From Streptomyces violaceusniger (lineage in GTDB: Bacteria > Actinomycetota > Actinomycetes > Streptomycetales > Streptomycetaceae), in NCBI GenBank assembly GCA_005405945.1, contig BJHW01000001.1, positions 3,906,001 through 3,970,000 on the forward strand: a DNA stretch of 64,000 nt, written 5' to 3'. The notes beneath the pieces are model-generated. The model was not told the origin of the DNA. It made no database searches and worked only from the letters and a program-made list of their open reading frames with translations. Made by a program: the position numbers and the translations under genes. The stretch's first letter is position 1. The number at the start of each line of letters is the position of its first letter. Shown one piece after another: positions 36,901 through 48,701 of this stretch.

Positions 36901-37512
36901 ATGTCCACTCAACCGCAGCAGCCCGACCCGGTGCCGGAAGGCGCCGTGACGGAGCCGGAGCAGGAGCAGGACCTGCCCGCCCCGGGCGCCGCGGAGGCGC
37001 GCGGCACGGGCGGGGAGGGCCCCGGCCCGGACGCGGCCGGCGGCCCCTCCGTCGGCGAGACCGACGAGCGGGCCGCCGAGCACGCCGCCGCCCTGGCCGA
37101 GCTCGACGACCGTTGGCGCCGCGCCCTGGCCGACCTGGAGAACCTGCGCAAGCGCCACGCCAGGGAGCTGGAGCGGGAGCGGGCCGCCGAGCGGGCCCGT
37201 ACGGCGGTGGCCCTGCTGCCCGTCGTCGACAACCTCGAACTGGCCCTCTCCCACGCCGAGGCCGACCCCGGCTCGATCGTGGAGGGCGTCAAGGCCATCC
37301 ACGACCAGGCCGTGGCCGCCCTGGCCCAGCTCGGCTACGACCGGCAGGGCGAGACGGGAGTGCCGTTCGACCCGGCCCGGCACGAGGTGGTCGGCGTGGT
37401 CGAGGACCCGGAGGCCGAACCGGGCACCGTGGTCCAGGTGCTGCGCCCCGGCTACGGGGAGCCCGGCCGCCAACTCCGGCCGGTGGCCGTGGCCGTGGCG
37501 AAGCGGGAGTGA
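36901..37512 (+). CDS. grpE: GrpE nucleotide-exchange factor
   Basis: 203 residues. Acidic, disordered N-terminus, long coiled-coil helix (about 70-105, ALADLENLRKRHARELERE), then LLPVVDNLELAL and the beta domain QLGYDRQGETGVPFDPARHEVVG. Exchanges ADP on DnaK. 96 bases after the restored dnaK stop; 7 bases before the J-protein gene. ATG at 36901. Confidence 0.94.
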   Translation: MSTQPQQPDPVPEGAVTEPEQEQDLPAPGAAEARGTGGEGPGPDAAGGPSVGETDERAAEHAAALAELDDRWRRALADLENLRKRHARELERERAAERARTAVALLPVVDNLELALSHAEADPGSIVEGVKAIHDQAVAALAQLGYDRQGETGVPFDPARHEVVGVVEDPEAEPGTVVQVLRPGYGEPGRQLRPVAVAVAKRE

Positions 37513-37519
37513 GAAGGCC

Positions 37520-38493
37520 ATGGCACGCGACTACTACGAGGTGCTCGGAGTGTCACGGGGCGCCAGCCAGGACGAGATCCAGCAGGCGTTCCGCACCCAG
37601 GCCCGCCGCCACCACCCCGATGTGAACAAGGACCCGACCGCCGAGGAGCGGTTCAAGGAGCTCAACGACGCCTACAGCGTGCTCTCCGACCCGAGGACCC
37701 GGGCCCGCTACGACCGGTTCGGCGAGGACTTCCGCAAGATCCCCGAGGACTGGGAGGAGCGCGTCGGCGCCGGTGCCGGAGGCGGCGGCGGTGGCTTCCG
37801 CGGCTGGACGACGGCCGGCGACGGCGGCCGGGTGCGGTTCACCCGTGGCTTCGGCGAGGACGCCGGGGGCGAGGGGGTGGACTTCGAGGACCTGTTCGGC
37901 GCGTTCTTCGGCGGCGGCGCGGGGCCGGGCCCCGGCGGCGCGGGCCGCGTCACCATCCCCGGGGCCGACCAGGAGGCGGAGCTGCCGCTCACCGTCGAGG
38001 ACGCCTACCACGGCGGGCGCCGCGGCGTCACCCTGGCCGGGCCCACGGGGCAGCGCACCTTCGAGGTGAACGTCCCGCCGGGCGTCATCGACGGGCAGCG
38101 CATCCGGCTGCCCGGCCAGGGCGGCCGGGGCACCGGTGACGCACCGGCCGGGGATCTGTACCTACGGGTGCGGATCCAGCCCCATCCGCGGTTCCGGCTG
38201 GACGGCCGGAACATCCATGTGACGCTCCCGGTGTCCCCCTGGGAGGCCGCGCTCGGCGCGACCGTCCCCGTACCCACGCCCGGCGGCACCGCCAAGGTGA
38301 CCGTCCCGCCCGGCTCCTCCGGCGGCCGCCGGCTGCGGCTGCGCGGCGAGGGCATGCCGAACCCGCGCGGCCCCGACGGCGATCTGTACGCCGAGATCCG
38401 CGTCATGGTGCCGCCCCACCTCGGCCCCGGGAGCGGGAGCTGTTCGAGGAGCTGGGCCGCACCTCCTCCTTCGCCCCCCGGAGGGAGCGATGA
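37520..38493 (+). CDS. CbpA-type J protein (DnaJ without zinc finger); C-terminal frameshift
   Basis: About 324 residues. J domain (residues 1-70: DYYEVLGVSRGASQDEIQQA, RRHHPDVNKD with the HPD motif), Gly/Phe-rich linker (about 85-135), then two beta-sandwich domains (VNVPPGVIDGQRIRLPGQG, VTVPPGSSGGRRLRLRG). The CxxCxGxG zinc-finger domain of true DnaJ is absent, so it is CbpA/type II. After about 38425 the right frame (PRERELFEELGRTSSFAP) needs one base and stops at 38493, overlapping the next ATG by four bases (ATGA). Partner of this DnaK. Confidence 0.92.
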
Positions 38494-38848
38494 GCACGCA
38501 CACACCCGGGACCGTCACGGCCACCCGCCACCCGCCCGTGACGTCCGTCCACTACGAGCTGGTGCCCGCGCGCAGGCTCACCCTGGAGACCGTGGCCGAC
38601 CGCACCGGGCTCCACCCCGACCTGATCCGGCGCTTCGTCGCCCTCGGCCTGATCGACGCCGAGCGCGACGCCGCCGGGCGGCTGGTGTTCGCCCTCGACG
38701 CCCCGGCGGCGCTGGCCCGCGTCGAGCGGCTGCACACCGGGCTCTGCCTCAACTACGCCTCCATCGGTCTGGTGCTCGACCTGCTCGACCGCATCAACCG
38801 GCTCGAAGCCGCGCTGCGCCGCGGCGGCACGAGGAGTGAAGAACCGCC

Positions 38849-38858
<10 letters not shown>
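38490..38858 (+). CDS. CbpM/HspR-like MerR-fold regulator or J-protein modulator
   Basis: 122 residues. MerR-like winged helix (LTLETVADRTGLHPDLIRRF, ALGLIDAERDAAGRLVF) followed by a helical hairpin (LDLLDRINRLEAALRR). Sits exactly where hspR stands after dnaJ in the main Streptomyces operon, but resembles CbpM, which binds the J domain of CbpA and modulates it; either repression or modulation is possible. Start overlaps the J-protein stop; end overlaps the clpB start (38849). Confidence 0.78.
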
Positions 38859-41489
<2,631 letters not shown>

Positions 41490-41621
41490 GCGCGATGCGG
41501 CTCCGGACCGTCCCGCCCCGCCATCGGCCGCACCCCGCGGACCGCCCGCGGACCGCCCCGCGGTTCGAGGTGCGGGCCGTCCCGTCCCTGCTCATCCTGG
41601 AAACGAGAAAGGGTGAACGCC

Positions 41622-41885
41622 ATGGCCATCGAGCCCGATCCGCACCTGTCGATGGTGCGCCCGGTCACCCCGCGCAGCCCCGAGGGGTGCGAGGAGTGCC
41701 TGCGTCTGGGGTCCCCCTGGGTCCATCTGCGGCTCTGCCTGACCTGCGGACACGTGGGGTGCTGCGACTCCTCGCCGCTCAAGCACGCCCGTGCCCACGC
41801 GTACGCCGAGGAACACCCCATCGTCGAGCCCATGGAACCGGGCGAGACCTGGCGGTGGTGCTACGCCCACGAGGCCATGGCCTGA
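41622..41885 (+). CDS. UBP-type zinc-finger domain protein
   Basis: 87 residues. Seen: CEECLRLG, CLTCGHVGCCDSS, KHARAHAYAEEHPIV and WRWCYAH, the Cys/His spacing of the zf-UBP domain, which in eukaryotes binds ubiquitin C-termini. Small actinobacterial versions have no ubiquitin to bind; their role is unknown, possibly in binding protein tails during stress. Lies between clpB and hsp20, so likely part of the same stress regulon. ATG at 41622 after AAAGG; the GTG at 41613 is too close to that RBS. Confidence 0.88.
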   Translation: MAIEPDPHLSMVRPVTPRSPEGCEECLRLGSPWVHLRLCLTCGHVGCCDSSPLKHARAHAYAEEHPIVEPMEPGETWRWCYAHEAMA

Positions 41886-41994
41886 TGTCGGGCGAGGACC
41901 GGCCCCCGACGCGGCGGCGTCCGGCCGGTCCGCCGCGCCGGCGGCGATCCGGCACCCAAGCACATCCGCTCCCCATGACAGGAGGTGAAGGGTG

Positions 41995-42554
41995 ATGAGC
42001 ACACCCGCACGACGACACCAACAGCAGCGCCAAAGCGCGCTGGACCGCCCCGGGTCTGGGCGCGCCATCCGCTGGCGGAGTTCGACGACCTGCTCAACCA
42101 GATGGGCGGTCTGCTCGAATCCACGGTCGGCGGGGCGGCGATGCCCGGCGTCGCGACGTGGACACCCGCCGCCGATGTGACCGAGGCGGACGAGGCGTAC
42201 CACGTCGAGCTCGAACTCCCCGGCGTCCGGCGCGAGGAGATCGACATCGAGGTCAACGGCCAGGAGCTGACCGTCACCGGAGAGATCAGTGAACGGGAGC
42301 GCAAGGGCGTCCTGCGCCGCGGCGGGCGCCGCACCGGCCGTTTCGAGTACCGGCTGCTGCTCCCGAGCGAGGTGAACACCGAGGGCGTCACGGCGGCCAT
42401 GTCCGAGGGCATCCTCACGATCACCGTGCCCAAGGCGGAGACCGCCAAGCCCCGCCACATAGAGATCACCGAGTCCATCCAGGGCGAGAGCCGGCGGCAG
42501 CAGGAGCCCCAGCAGCAACAACCGCAACAATCGCAACAACCAGGAGGTTTCTGA
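41995..42554 (+). CDS. Hsp20/alpha-crystallin small heat-shock protein; frameshifted near the start
   Basis: About 186 residues. N-terminus MSTPARRHQQQRQSALDR from the ATG at 41995 (strong GGAGG RBS), then, after a break near 42050 in CCGCCCCGGG, LAEFDDLLNQMGGLLEST and the alpha-crystallin domain (YHVELELPGVRREEIDIEV, ELTVTGEI, RFEYRLLLPSEVNTEG, GILTITVPKAE). The tail is Gln-rich (QQEPQQQQPQQSQQ). ATP-independent holdase; natural client feeder for DnaK-ClpB. Confidence 0.92.
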
Positions 42555-42624
42555 GGCTCTTCCACTCCCGCGGCGGCCCGTGCCCCGCCGGGCGGCCGCC
42601 GCGGGCACCGAAAGGACGAACACG

Positions 42625-43056
42625 ATGGTTGCGACAGGCTTTCCCGCGTTCGACACGACCGTCGACAAGACCAACCGGCTCCTCAAGGAGATCGAGGACG
42701 CGTACGGCTGGCCCAAGGAGCGCCGTAAACAGTCCTATGCCGCTCTGCGCGCGGTGCTGCACCAGCTGCGGGACCGGCTGACGGTGGACGAGGCCGTCCA
42801 GTTCGGCGCACAGCTGCCGATGCTGGTGCGCGGCATCTACTACGAGGGGTGGCGACCGGCGGAGACGCCCGTGAAGATGCACAGCGAGGAGTTCTTCCAG
42901 CGGATCCGGCACGACTTCCCGTACGCGATCCAGGGCGACACCGAACAGCTGGTGCACACCGTCCTGGCGGCCCTGCAGCGCCACATCAGCGAGGGCGAGT
43001 GGGACGATCTCCGGGGCCGGATGCCCGCCGACCTGGTCACCGTCATACCGGCGTAG
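42625..43056 (+). CDS. DUF2267 protein
   Basis: 143 residues, all-helical: FPAFDTTVDKTNRLLKEIEDAYGW, RKQSYAALRAVLHQLRDRL, VDEAVQFGAQLPMLVRGIYYEGW, FFQRIRHDF and a second repeat-like half. Matches DUF2267, which is often encoded next to Hsp20 or in stress islands of actinobacteria; biochemical role unknown. ATG at 42625; last gene of the stress island. Confidence 0.88.
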   Translation: MVATGFPAFDTTVDKTNRLLKEIEDAYGWPKERRKQSYAALRAVLHQLRDRLTVDEAVQFGAQLPMLVRGIYYEGWRPAETPVKMHSEEFFQRIRHDFPYAIQGDTEQLVHTVLAALQRHISEGEWDDLRGRMPADLVTVIPA

Positions 43057-43153
43057 CCGCGTACCCGCGCGGCCGACTCCGGCCCGCTGGACCGCCTGGT
43101 GGTACGGTCGCACCGATAGGCGGCTTGTGCGGGGTGCGGCGAGGAGGACGGCG

Positions 43154-43922
43154 ATGGGGACGGCGGCCGGAGAGGGCGGCGAGGGAGTACGGAGCGTCCT
43201 GCGCGCGCTGGATCTGCTCGCCCTGTTCGACGAGTCCCACCGCTCCCGTAGCGTACGGGAGTTGACGGACGCCACCGGACTGGCCAAGTCCACCGTGGTC
43301 CGGCTGGTGGCCACGCTGGAGCAGCGCGGGCTGCTGTGGAGCCGTGGGGACGGCCGGCTCACCCCGGCGCGGGTCTGCTGCGCTGGGCGGCGCTCGCCCA
43401 GGACGCCTGGCGGCTGCCCCGGAGGCGGTGGAGTGTCTGCGCGTCCTCTCGGTCCGGTCGGGTGGCGAATCCGCCCGGATCTACATCCGCCAGGGCGGCT
43501 CCAGGGTGTGTGTGGCCCAGCACGAGGGCACCCAGCAGCTGCGCCATGTGGTGCGCATCGGCGAGGAGATGCCCCTGTGGGCCGGTGCCTCCGGGCACGT
43601 CCTGCTCATCGGCGGCTCGGCCCGGACGCTGAGCCGGGTGGCCGCGGCGGCCGGGCGCGGCCCCGACTTCGCCTCCGTCCTGGCGGAACGGGCGCGCCTC
43701 GCCGCGGAGCGGGGCTTCGCGGTCAGCCACGGTGAGCGCGCGGACGGGGTGTCCGCCGTGGCCGCACCCGTCACCGACGCGGCCGGGCAGGTCGTCGCCG
43801 CGGTGGGGCTCGGCGGGCCCACGAGCCGCTTCACCGAGGAGCGCGTCGAGTCCTTCTGCCCGGCGCTGGCCGAGGCCGCGAAGCGGCTGTCGGAGCTGGG
43901 GTTCCTCGGCGGGAGCGGCTGA
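43154..43922 (+). CDS. IclR-family transcriptional regulator; frameshifted twice
   Basis: About 256 residues. N-terminal winged helix (VRSVLRALDLLALFDES, RELTDATGLAKSTVVRLVATLEQRGLL), then, after breaks near 43370 and 43422, the IclR effector domain (LLRWAALAQDAWRLPPEAVECLRVLS, ESARIYIRQGGSRVCVAQHEG, LRHVVRIGEEMPLWAGASGHVLL, GFAVSHGERADGVSAVAAPV, each quoted in part). ATG at 43154 after AGGAGGAC. Convergent with the CoA-lyase/transferase operon at 44-46 kb, which it likely controls together with the transporter at 46.2 kb (inference). Confidence 0.88.
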
Positions 43923-43934
43923 CGTCGCCGACGT

Positions 43935-44855
43935 TCAGGCGCTCCCGGCGCCGTTCCCGCCGTTCCCGCCGCTCTCCGGCCGGTTGAGGTCCCGGGGCGC
44001 CGGGCCCTTGTACGAGGGCAGCAGCCGCCGGGGAAGCGGGCCCTTGATCCTGGCCCCGCCGGACTTCTCCTCCCAGGCGTGGGAGAGGATGCCGACGCTG
44101 CGGGAGAGCACGAACAGCCCGCGCCCGAGCTCGGGCGGAAAGCCGAGCTCGCTGTAGACGATGGCGGTGGCGCCGTCGATGTTCATCGGCACGGGACGGC
44201 CGCGGCCCTCCGCCAGCGCCCGCTCCAGGGCCGTCCCGGCGCGCAGCGCCCAGCCCGGCGCCGCACCGTCCGCCACCGCCGCGCCCACCAGGTCGAGCAG
44301 CGGGGTGCGGCGCGGGTCGTACGGATGGAAGCGGTGGCCGAATCCGGGCACATGGGCGCCCGCGGCGCGGTACTCCGCCACCAGGTTCTTCGCGGCGTCG
44401 TCGACGTCCGCCCCCTCGGCCACGGCCTCCTCCAGTTCGGCGAGGACGCCCATGCACTGCTGACCGGCCCCGCCGTGGACGTCCCCCAGCAGGTTCACCC
44501 CGGTGGCCACCGCGTTGTTCAGCCCCACTCCGCAGGTGGCCGCCATCCGGGCGGCGGCGATCGACGGGGCCTGGGGCCCGTGGTCGACGGCGGCGACGAG
44601 CGCGGCCTCCAGCAGCCGGCCCTGGGTCCGGGTGGGCAGCTCGCCGCGCAACAGCAGCCAGATGGTCTCGGCGAAGGACACCTGGCCGATCAGCTGCTCG
44701 ACCGGGTAGCCGCGCAGCAGGATCTCGCCGGGGCGGATGCGGCTGACGGCGGTGGCCCACCAGTCGGTGACGTCCTGTGGAGTCATCACGTCCTGTGAAG
44801 TCATCACGTCCCGTGGAGCCGTCACGGCGTCCTGGCTTCCGGACCGGCGGGTCAT
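43935..44855 (-). CDS. Citryl-CoA-lyase-like / citrate synthase superfamily protein
   Basis: 306 residues, shorter than citrate synthase (about 430), the size of stand-alone citryl-CoA-lyase-like proteins. Citrate-synthase fold: IRPGEILLRGYPVEQLIG, LLRGELPT, HGPQAPSIAAARMAATCGV, LLGDVHGGAGQQCM, catalytic His in VPGFGHRFHPYDPRRTPLL, catalytic Asp region MNIDGATAIVYSELGFP. Known reactions of the family: reversible condensation or cleavage of a 3-hydroxy-3-carboxyacyl-CoA. Its start overlaps the upstream CaiB-type stop by 4 bases, so the transferase probably makes the CoA ester that this enzyme cleaves (inference). Confidence 0.85.
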   Translation of the reverse strand: MTRRSGSQDAVTAPRDVMTSQDVMTPQDVTDWWATAVSRIRPGEILLRGYPVEQLIGQVSFAETIWLLLRGELPTRTQGRLLEAALVAAVDHGPQAPSIAAARMAATCGVGLNNAVATGVNLLGDVHGGAGQQCMGVLAELEEAVAEGADVDDAAKNLVAEYRAAGAHVPGFGHRFHPYDPRRTPLLDLVGAAVADGAAPGWALRAGTALERALAEGRGRPVPMNIDGATAIVYSELGFPPELGRGLFVLSRSVGILSHAWEEKSGGARIKGPLPRRLLPSYKGPAPRDLNRPESGGNGGNGAGSA

Positions 44856-46140
44856 ATCGCGCCACGCTCCTTCATCGCGTCGATCTCCTTCGGGGTGTAG
44901 CCGAGTTCGGCCAGGACCTGGTCGGTGTGCTGGCCCAGCAGCGGTGGCGGGGAGGTGGCGGCCGCCGGGGCGCCGTCGACCCGGAACGGGCTGCCCAGGA
45001 CGCGCAGTTCGCGCGTCCGCCCGTCCGGGAAGGGCAGCGTGCGGACGAAGTCCCGCTCCGCGAGCTGCTCCAGGCCCAGCGCGTCGGGTACGGACAGCAC
45101 GCGTGCCGCCGGCACCCCGGCGTCGGCGAGGACTTCCTCCCACTCCGCGGCGGTCCGCTCGGCGAGCCCCTTCTCGATCTCGGCGCGCAGTTCCTCGCGG
45201 TGGGCCTTGCGGTCCGCGGGATGCGTGAACCGCTCGTCGTCCAGCAGCTCCGCCCGGCCGATGAGCCGGCACAGGGTGGCGAACTGCCGCTGGCGGTTGG
45301 CCGCGATGTTGAGGTATCCGTCCGCCGTGCGGAAGGTCCCCGACGGCGCGGCGGTGAAGTTCTCATTGCCCATGGGCCGCGGCGGGCGGCCGGTGATCAG
45401 GTAGTTTGAGGTCACCCAGCCCATCGCGGTGAGCGCGGCCTCCAGCATGGAGACGTCCAGGTACGCGCCGCCTCCGGTGCGCTCCCGGCGCACCAGGGCA
45501 GCCGCCACGGCGAAGGCGGCGGCCATGCCCCCAGAGTGTCGGCGACCGGGAAACCGGCGCGCAGCGGGCTGACCTCGGGGGTGCCGGTCACGCTCATCAT
45601 CCCGGAGAGGCCCTGCACGATCTGGTCGTAGGCGGGCCGGGCGCGCAGCGGTCCGGTCTGGCCGAAGCCGGAGACGGCGCAGTAGATCAGCCGCGGGTTC
45701 TCCCGCATCAGGACCTCCCGGCCGACGCCCAGCCGGTCCATCACCCCGGGGCGGAAGTTCTCGAGGAGGACGTCGGACTCCCGCACCGCGCGCAGCAGGG
45801 CCGCGCGCCCCTCCTCCTCCTTGAGGTTCAGGGTCAGCGAGCGCTTCCCGGCGTTCTGGGCCAGGAACGACGCGCCCAGCAGCTCCTCACTCAGCTGCCG
45901 GTCGGCGCCCAGCTGGCGGGCCAGGTCCCCGGCCCCCGGCATCTCGACCTTGAGGACGTCGGCGCCGTGGAGGGCCAGCTGATACCCGGCGAAGGGCCCG
46001 GCGAGGACATTGGTCAGATCCAGGACCCGGATGCCGTCGAGCAGGGGTGGCGGGGCGGCGGGGCGGGCGTGCTCAACGGATGACCTCCAGCGCGAATCGG
46101 GGCGTGACCCCTTGCCACGGGGTGTGTGCCTCCATAACAT
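44852..46140 (-). CDS. CaiB/BaiF-family (class III) CoA-transferase; one frameshift
   Basis: About 430 residues in two open pieces that join near 45530. Seen: LLDGIRVLDLTNVLAGPFAG, GADVLKVEMPGAGDLAR (catalytic Asp region), NAGKRSLTLNLKEEEG, SDVLLENFRPGVMDRLG, RLIYCAVSGFGQTGP, then AYLDVSMLEAAL and GVPAARVLSVPDAL. Moves CoA between carboxylic acids through an aspartyl-CoA thioester intermediate. The start is uncertain: ATG 46140 is the first ATG in frame but has a weak RBS. Operon with the citryl-CoA-lyase-like gene; divergent from an MHS transporter. Confidence 0.9.
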
Positions 46141-46212
46141 CACCGAACCACCAAGTGGCACAAGCGAACCGCACAGTGGTACTCGAATCACGGTGACAAG
46201 GGAGTCCCCCAA

Positions 46213-47613
46213 ATGACGCACACCGGCAGTTCCGCCACCAGAAGGCCGGTCTTCCAGCCCAAGGTCGCCCTCGCCGCCGTCTTCGGCACCACGGTGGAGT
46301 GGTACGACTTCGCCCTCTACGGAACCGCGGCCGCCCTCGTCTTCAACAAGGTCTACTTCCCGGACAGCGACCCGCTGGTCGGCACGGTCCTCGCCTACGG
46401 CACCTTCGCCATCGGCTTCCTCGCCCGGCCCCTGGGCGGCGCCTACTTCGGAGAGCGGGGCGACACCCAGGGCCGTAAGGGCGTGCTGGTGGCCACCCTG
46501 CTGATGATGGGGCTCGCCACCACGGCCATCGGACTGCTGCCGACGCATGCGCAGATCGGCGTCGCCGCGCCGGTGCTGCTGACACTGCTGCGCTTCGTCC
46601 AGGGCTTCGCCGCGGGCGGCGAGAAGACCGGAGCGCTGATCATCCTCTTCGAGAACGCACCGCCCAAGTGGCGCGGACTGCTCACCTCGCTGCCCGCGAT
46701 CGGCACCGGCACCGGCACCCTCCTGTCCACCGGCGCCTTCGCGCTCGCCACCGGGCTGCTGTCCGAGGACGCCTTCCTCTCCTGGGGCTGGCGGATTCCC
46801 TTCCTGCTCAGCGCGGGCCTGACCTTCTTCGGCCTCTGGGTGCGCCGCTCGCTGCCGGAGACCGCCGAATTCCAGCAGGTGCGGCAGGAGGGTTCGGTCG
46901 CCGCGACGTCCGGCCTCGCCGCGAAATCCGGCCGCCCGCTGCGGCAGCGGATCGCCGAGAGCCGCTGCGTCACCGCCTGGCGCCGCTACCCCAAGGAGAT
47001 GCTCATCGTGATCGGCGCGGGCGCCGCCGAGAACGCGGGCTACTACGTCTTCGGCACCTTCTCGGTCACCTACGCCGAGGACCGCGGGCTGCCGACCGCC
47101 GCGCTCCTCAGCGGCATCTCGCTGGTCGCGGCCGTGAAGCTGGTGACGGTTCCGGCCTTCGGCGCGCTCTCCGACCGCGTCGGGCGGCGCCCGGTCTCGA
47201 TCGGCGGGGCCCTGGTGCTGCTGGCCGCCGCGTGGCCGTTCTTCACGGTGATCGATGGCGGCCACACCTGGGCCATCTGGCTCGCGCTCTTCCTCACCCT
47301 GGGCATCGGCCAGTCCGCCGTCCTCGGCTCCCAGCCCGCGTTCTTCGCCGAACTCTTCGACACCACGGTCCGGTTCAGCGCGGTCGGCATCGCCAACAAC
47401 ATCGGCACCGTGCTCACCGGCGGCCTCGCGCCCATGCTCGCGTCCGCCCTGCTGCTCTGGTTCGACCACAGCGTCATGGGCGTGGTCGTCTTCATCGCCC
47501 TGATGAGCGCGCTCACCGTGGTCACGGTGGCACTGGCGCGGGAGACGCGCGGGGCCGCCGAACCGGTCGAGGAGACGGCCGCACAGCGGGAGAACCTCCA
47601 GGCGGCGCCGTAA
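46213..47613 (+). CDS. MHS-family MFS transporter (metabolite:H+ symporter)
   Basis: 466 residues, 12 helices. MHS hallmarks: GTTVEWYDFALYGTAAAL (TM1), GFLARPLGGAYFGERGDTQGRKGVL (loop 2-3, here quoted in part), RFVQGFAAGGEKTGALIILFENAP, SWGWRIPFLLS and PETAEF. The MHS family imports shikimate, citrate, alpha-ketoglutarate, proline/betaine. Divergent from the CaiB/CoA-lyase operon with 72 bases between starts, fitting uptake of an organic acid that those enzymes activate and cleave. Confidence 0.93.
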   Translation: MTHTGSSATRRPVFQPKVALAAVFGTTVEWYDFALYGTAAALVFNKVYFPDSDPLVGTVLAYGTFAIGFLARPLGGAYFGERGDTQGRKGVLVATLLMMGLATTAIGLLPTHAQIGVAAPVLLTLLRFVQGFAAGGEKTGALIILFENAPPKWRGLLTSLPAIGTGTGTLLSTGAFALATGLLSEDAFLSWGWRIPFLLSAGLTFFGLWVRRSLPETAEFQQVRQEGSVAATSGLAAKSGRPLRQRIAESRCVTAWRRYPKEMLIVIGAGAAENAGYYVFGTFSVTYAEDRGLPTAALLSGISLVAAVKLVTVPAFGALSDRVGRRPVSIGGALVLLAAAWPFFTVIDGGHTWAIWLALFLTLGIGQSAVLGSQPAFFAELFDTTVRFSAVGIANNIGTVLTGGLAPMLASALLLWFDHSVMGVVVFIALMSALTVVTVALARETRGAAEPVEETAAQRENLQAAP

Positions 47614-47648
47614 GAGCCTGTGTCATATCCCCGGTCAGGAGTCCCCGG

Positions 47649-48551
47649 TCAGGCGCTCCCGTGCTCCCCGAGGAACGCCCGCAGATGGCGCAGCGTCTCG
47701 TCCGGCGCCTCCTCGGGGAGGTAGTGGTCGCACGGCAGCGCCTGCCCGCGCACATCGTCCGCGTAGCCGCGCCAGACCTCCGGTACGTCGTAGTGGCGGC
47801 CGACGAAACCGTGCGCGCCCCACAGGGCCAGCAGCGGCGCGGTGACCCGGCGGCCCGCGGCGGCGTCCGCGTCGTCGTGGACCAGGTCGATCGAGGCGGC
47901 GGCGCGGTAGTCCTCGCAGCTGGCGTGGATGGCCGCGGGATCCGAGAAGCAGCGGATGTACTCGGCCTGGGCCGCCTCGTCGAACGGGGTTCCGCCCCGG
48001 TGGCGCGCCCCCATCCGGGTGCGGATCCAGAACGCGGGGTCCTGGCCGATGAGGTGCTCCGGGATGCCGTGGTCCGCCGCCAGGAAGAACCAGTGGAAGT
48101 AGCCGAGACCGAAGTCCTTGTCGGCGTGCTGGAAGACGTACCGCGTGGGCACGATGTCCAGGACCGCGAGCGCGGACACCGCCCCCGGATGGTCGAGGGC
48201 CATCCGGTGGGCGACCCGGCCGCCCCGGTCGTGGCCGACCACCGCGAACCGGTCGAAGCCCAGCTCCCGCATCACCAGCAGCTGGTCGCGCGCCATGGCC
48301 CGCTTGGAGTACGGGGTGTGCTCGGCGTCGGACACGGGCTTGTGGCTGTCGCCGTAGCCGCGCAGATCGGCCAGGACCACGCGGTGGGTGGCGGCGAGCG
48401 CCGGGGCGATGTGGTGCCAGATCACATGGGTCTGCGGATAGCCGTGCAGGAGGAGGACCGGCGGCCCGTCCCCGGCGGTGCGCACGTTGATTCCCACACC
48501 CTCGACGTGGATGGTGCGGCGGTCGAAGTCGCCCAGCAGCTGATCGCTCAT
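47649..48551 (-). CDS. Alpha/beta hydrolase, haloacetate-dehalogenase/epoxide-hydrolase-like
   Basis: 300 residues. Oxyanion HGYPQTHVIWH, DLRGYGDSHKP, nucleophile elbow VVGHDRGGRVAHRMALDHP with Asp as nucleophile (as in fluoroacetate and haloalkane dehalogenases), a cap domain (YFHWFFLAADHGIPEHLIG), LLALWGAHGFVG, and a late His (CDHYLPEEAPDE). The GHDRG and HGxPQT motifs are those of the haloacetate dehalogenase group, but only substrate tests could tell halide from epoxide or ester. Divergent from the LysR gene; a LysR box lies between. ATG 48551. Confidence 0.88.
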   Translation of the reverse strand: MSDQLLGDFDRRTIHVEGVGINVRTAGDGPPVLLLHGYPQTHVIWHHIAPALAATHRVVLADLRGYGDSHKPVSDAEHTPYSKRAMARDQLLVMRELGFDRFAVVGHDRGGRVAHRMALDHPGAVSALAVLDIVPTRYVFQHADKDFGLGYFHWFFLAADHGIPEHLIGQDPAFWIRTRMGARHRGGTPFDEAAQAEYIRCFSDPAAIHASCEDYRAAASIDLVHDDADAAAGRRVTAPLLALWGAHGFVGRHYDVPEVWRGYADDVRGQALPCDHYLPEEAPDETLRHLRAFLGEHGSA

Positions 48552-48609
48552 GGCCCGATCCCAGCATCCGCCGGCGGTGCGCGTCCAAGACCCGATGACG
48601 ACAATCCTT

Positions 48610-48624
48610 ATAAGCAACGCCTAT
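48610..48624. promoter_or_regulatory. LysR-type box 1 (T-N11-A)
   Basis: ATAAG-CAACG-CCTAT, in the divergent hydrolase/lysR intergenic region. It has the same half-site pattern, 5-base spacer and T-N11-A form as box 2 at 49576, so it is a probable autoregulatory LysR site. Confidence 0.68.
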
Positions 48625-48701
48625 GGAAGGGTGAGGGCGCCGAGGGTGCCTGTTGAAGGTGCCGAGGGTGGCGAAAGTGGCGAGGCGCGGGAGGCGGCGC
48701 G

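Noticed and set aside
46220..47469. Upstream extension of the CoA-transferase frame across the MHS transporter
   Set aside because: Antisense to a clear transporter; the family N-terminus (LLDGIRVLDLTNVLAG) begins after 46140.
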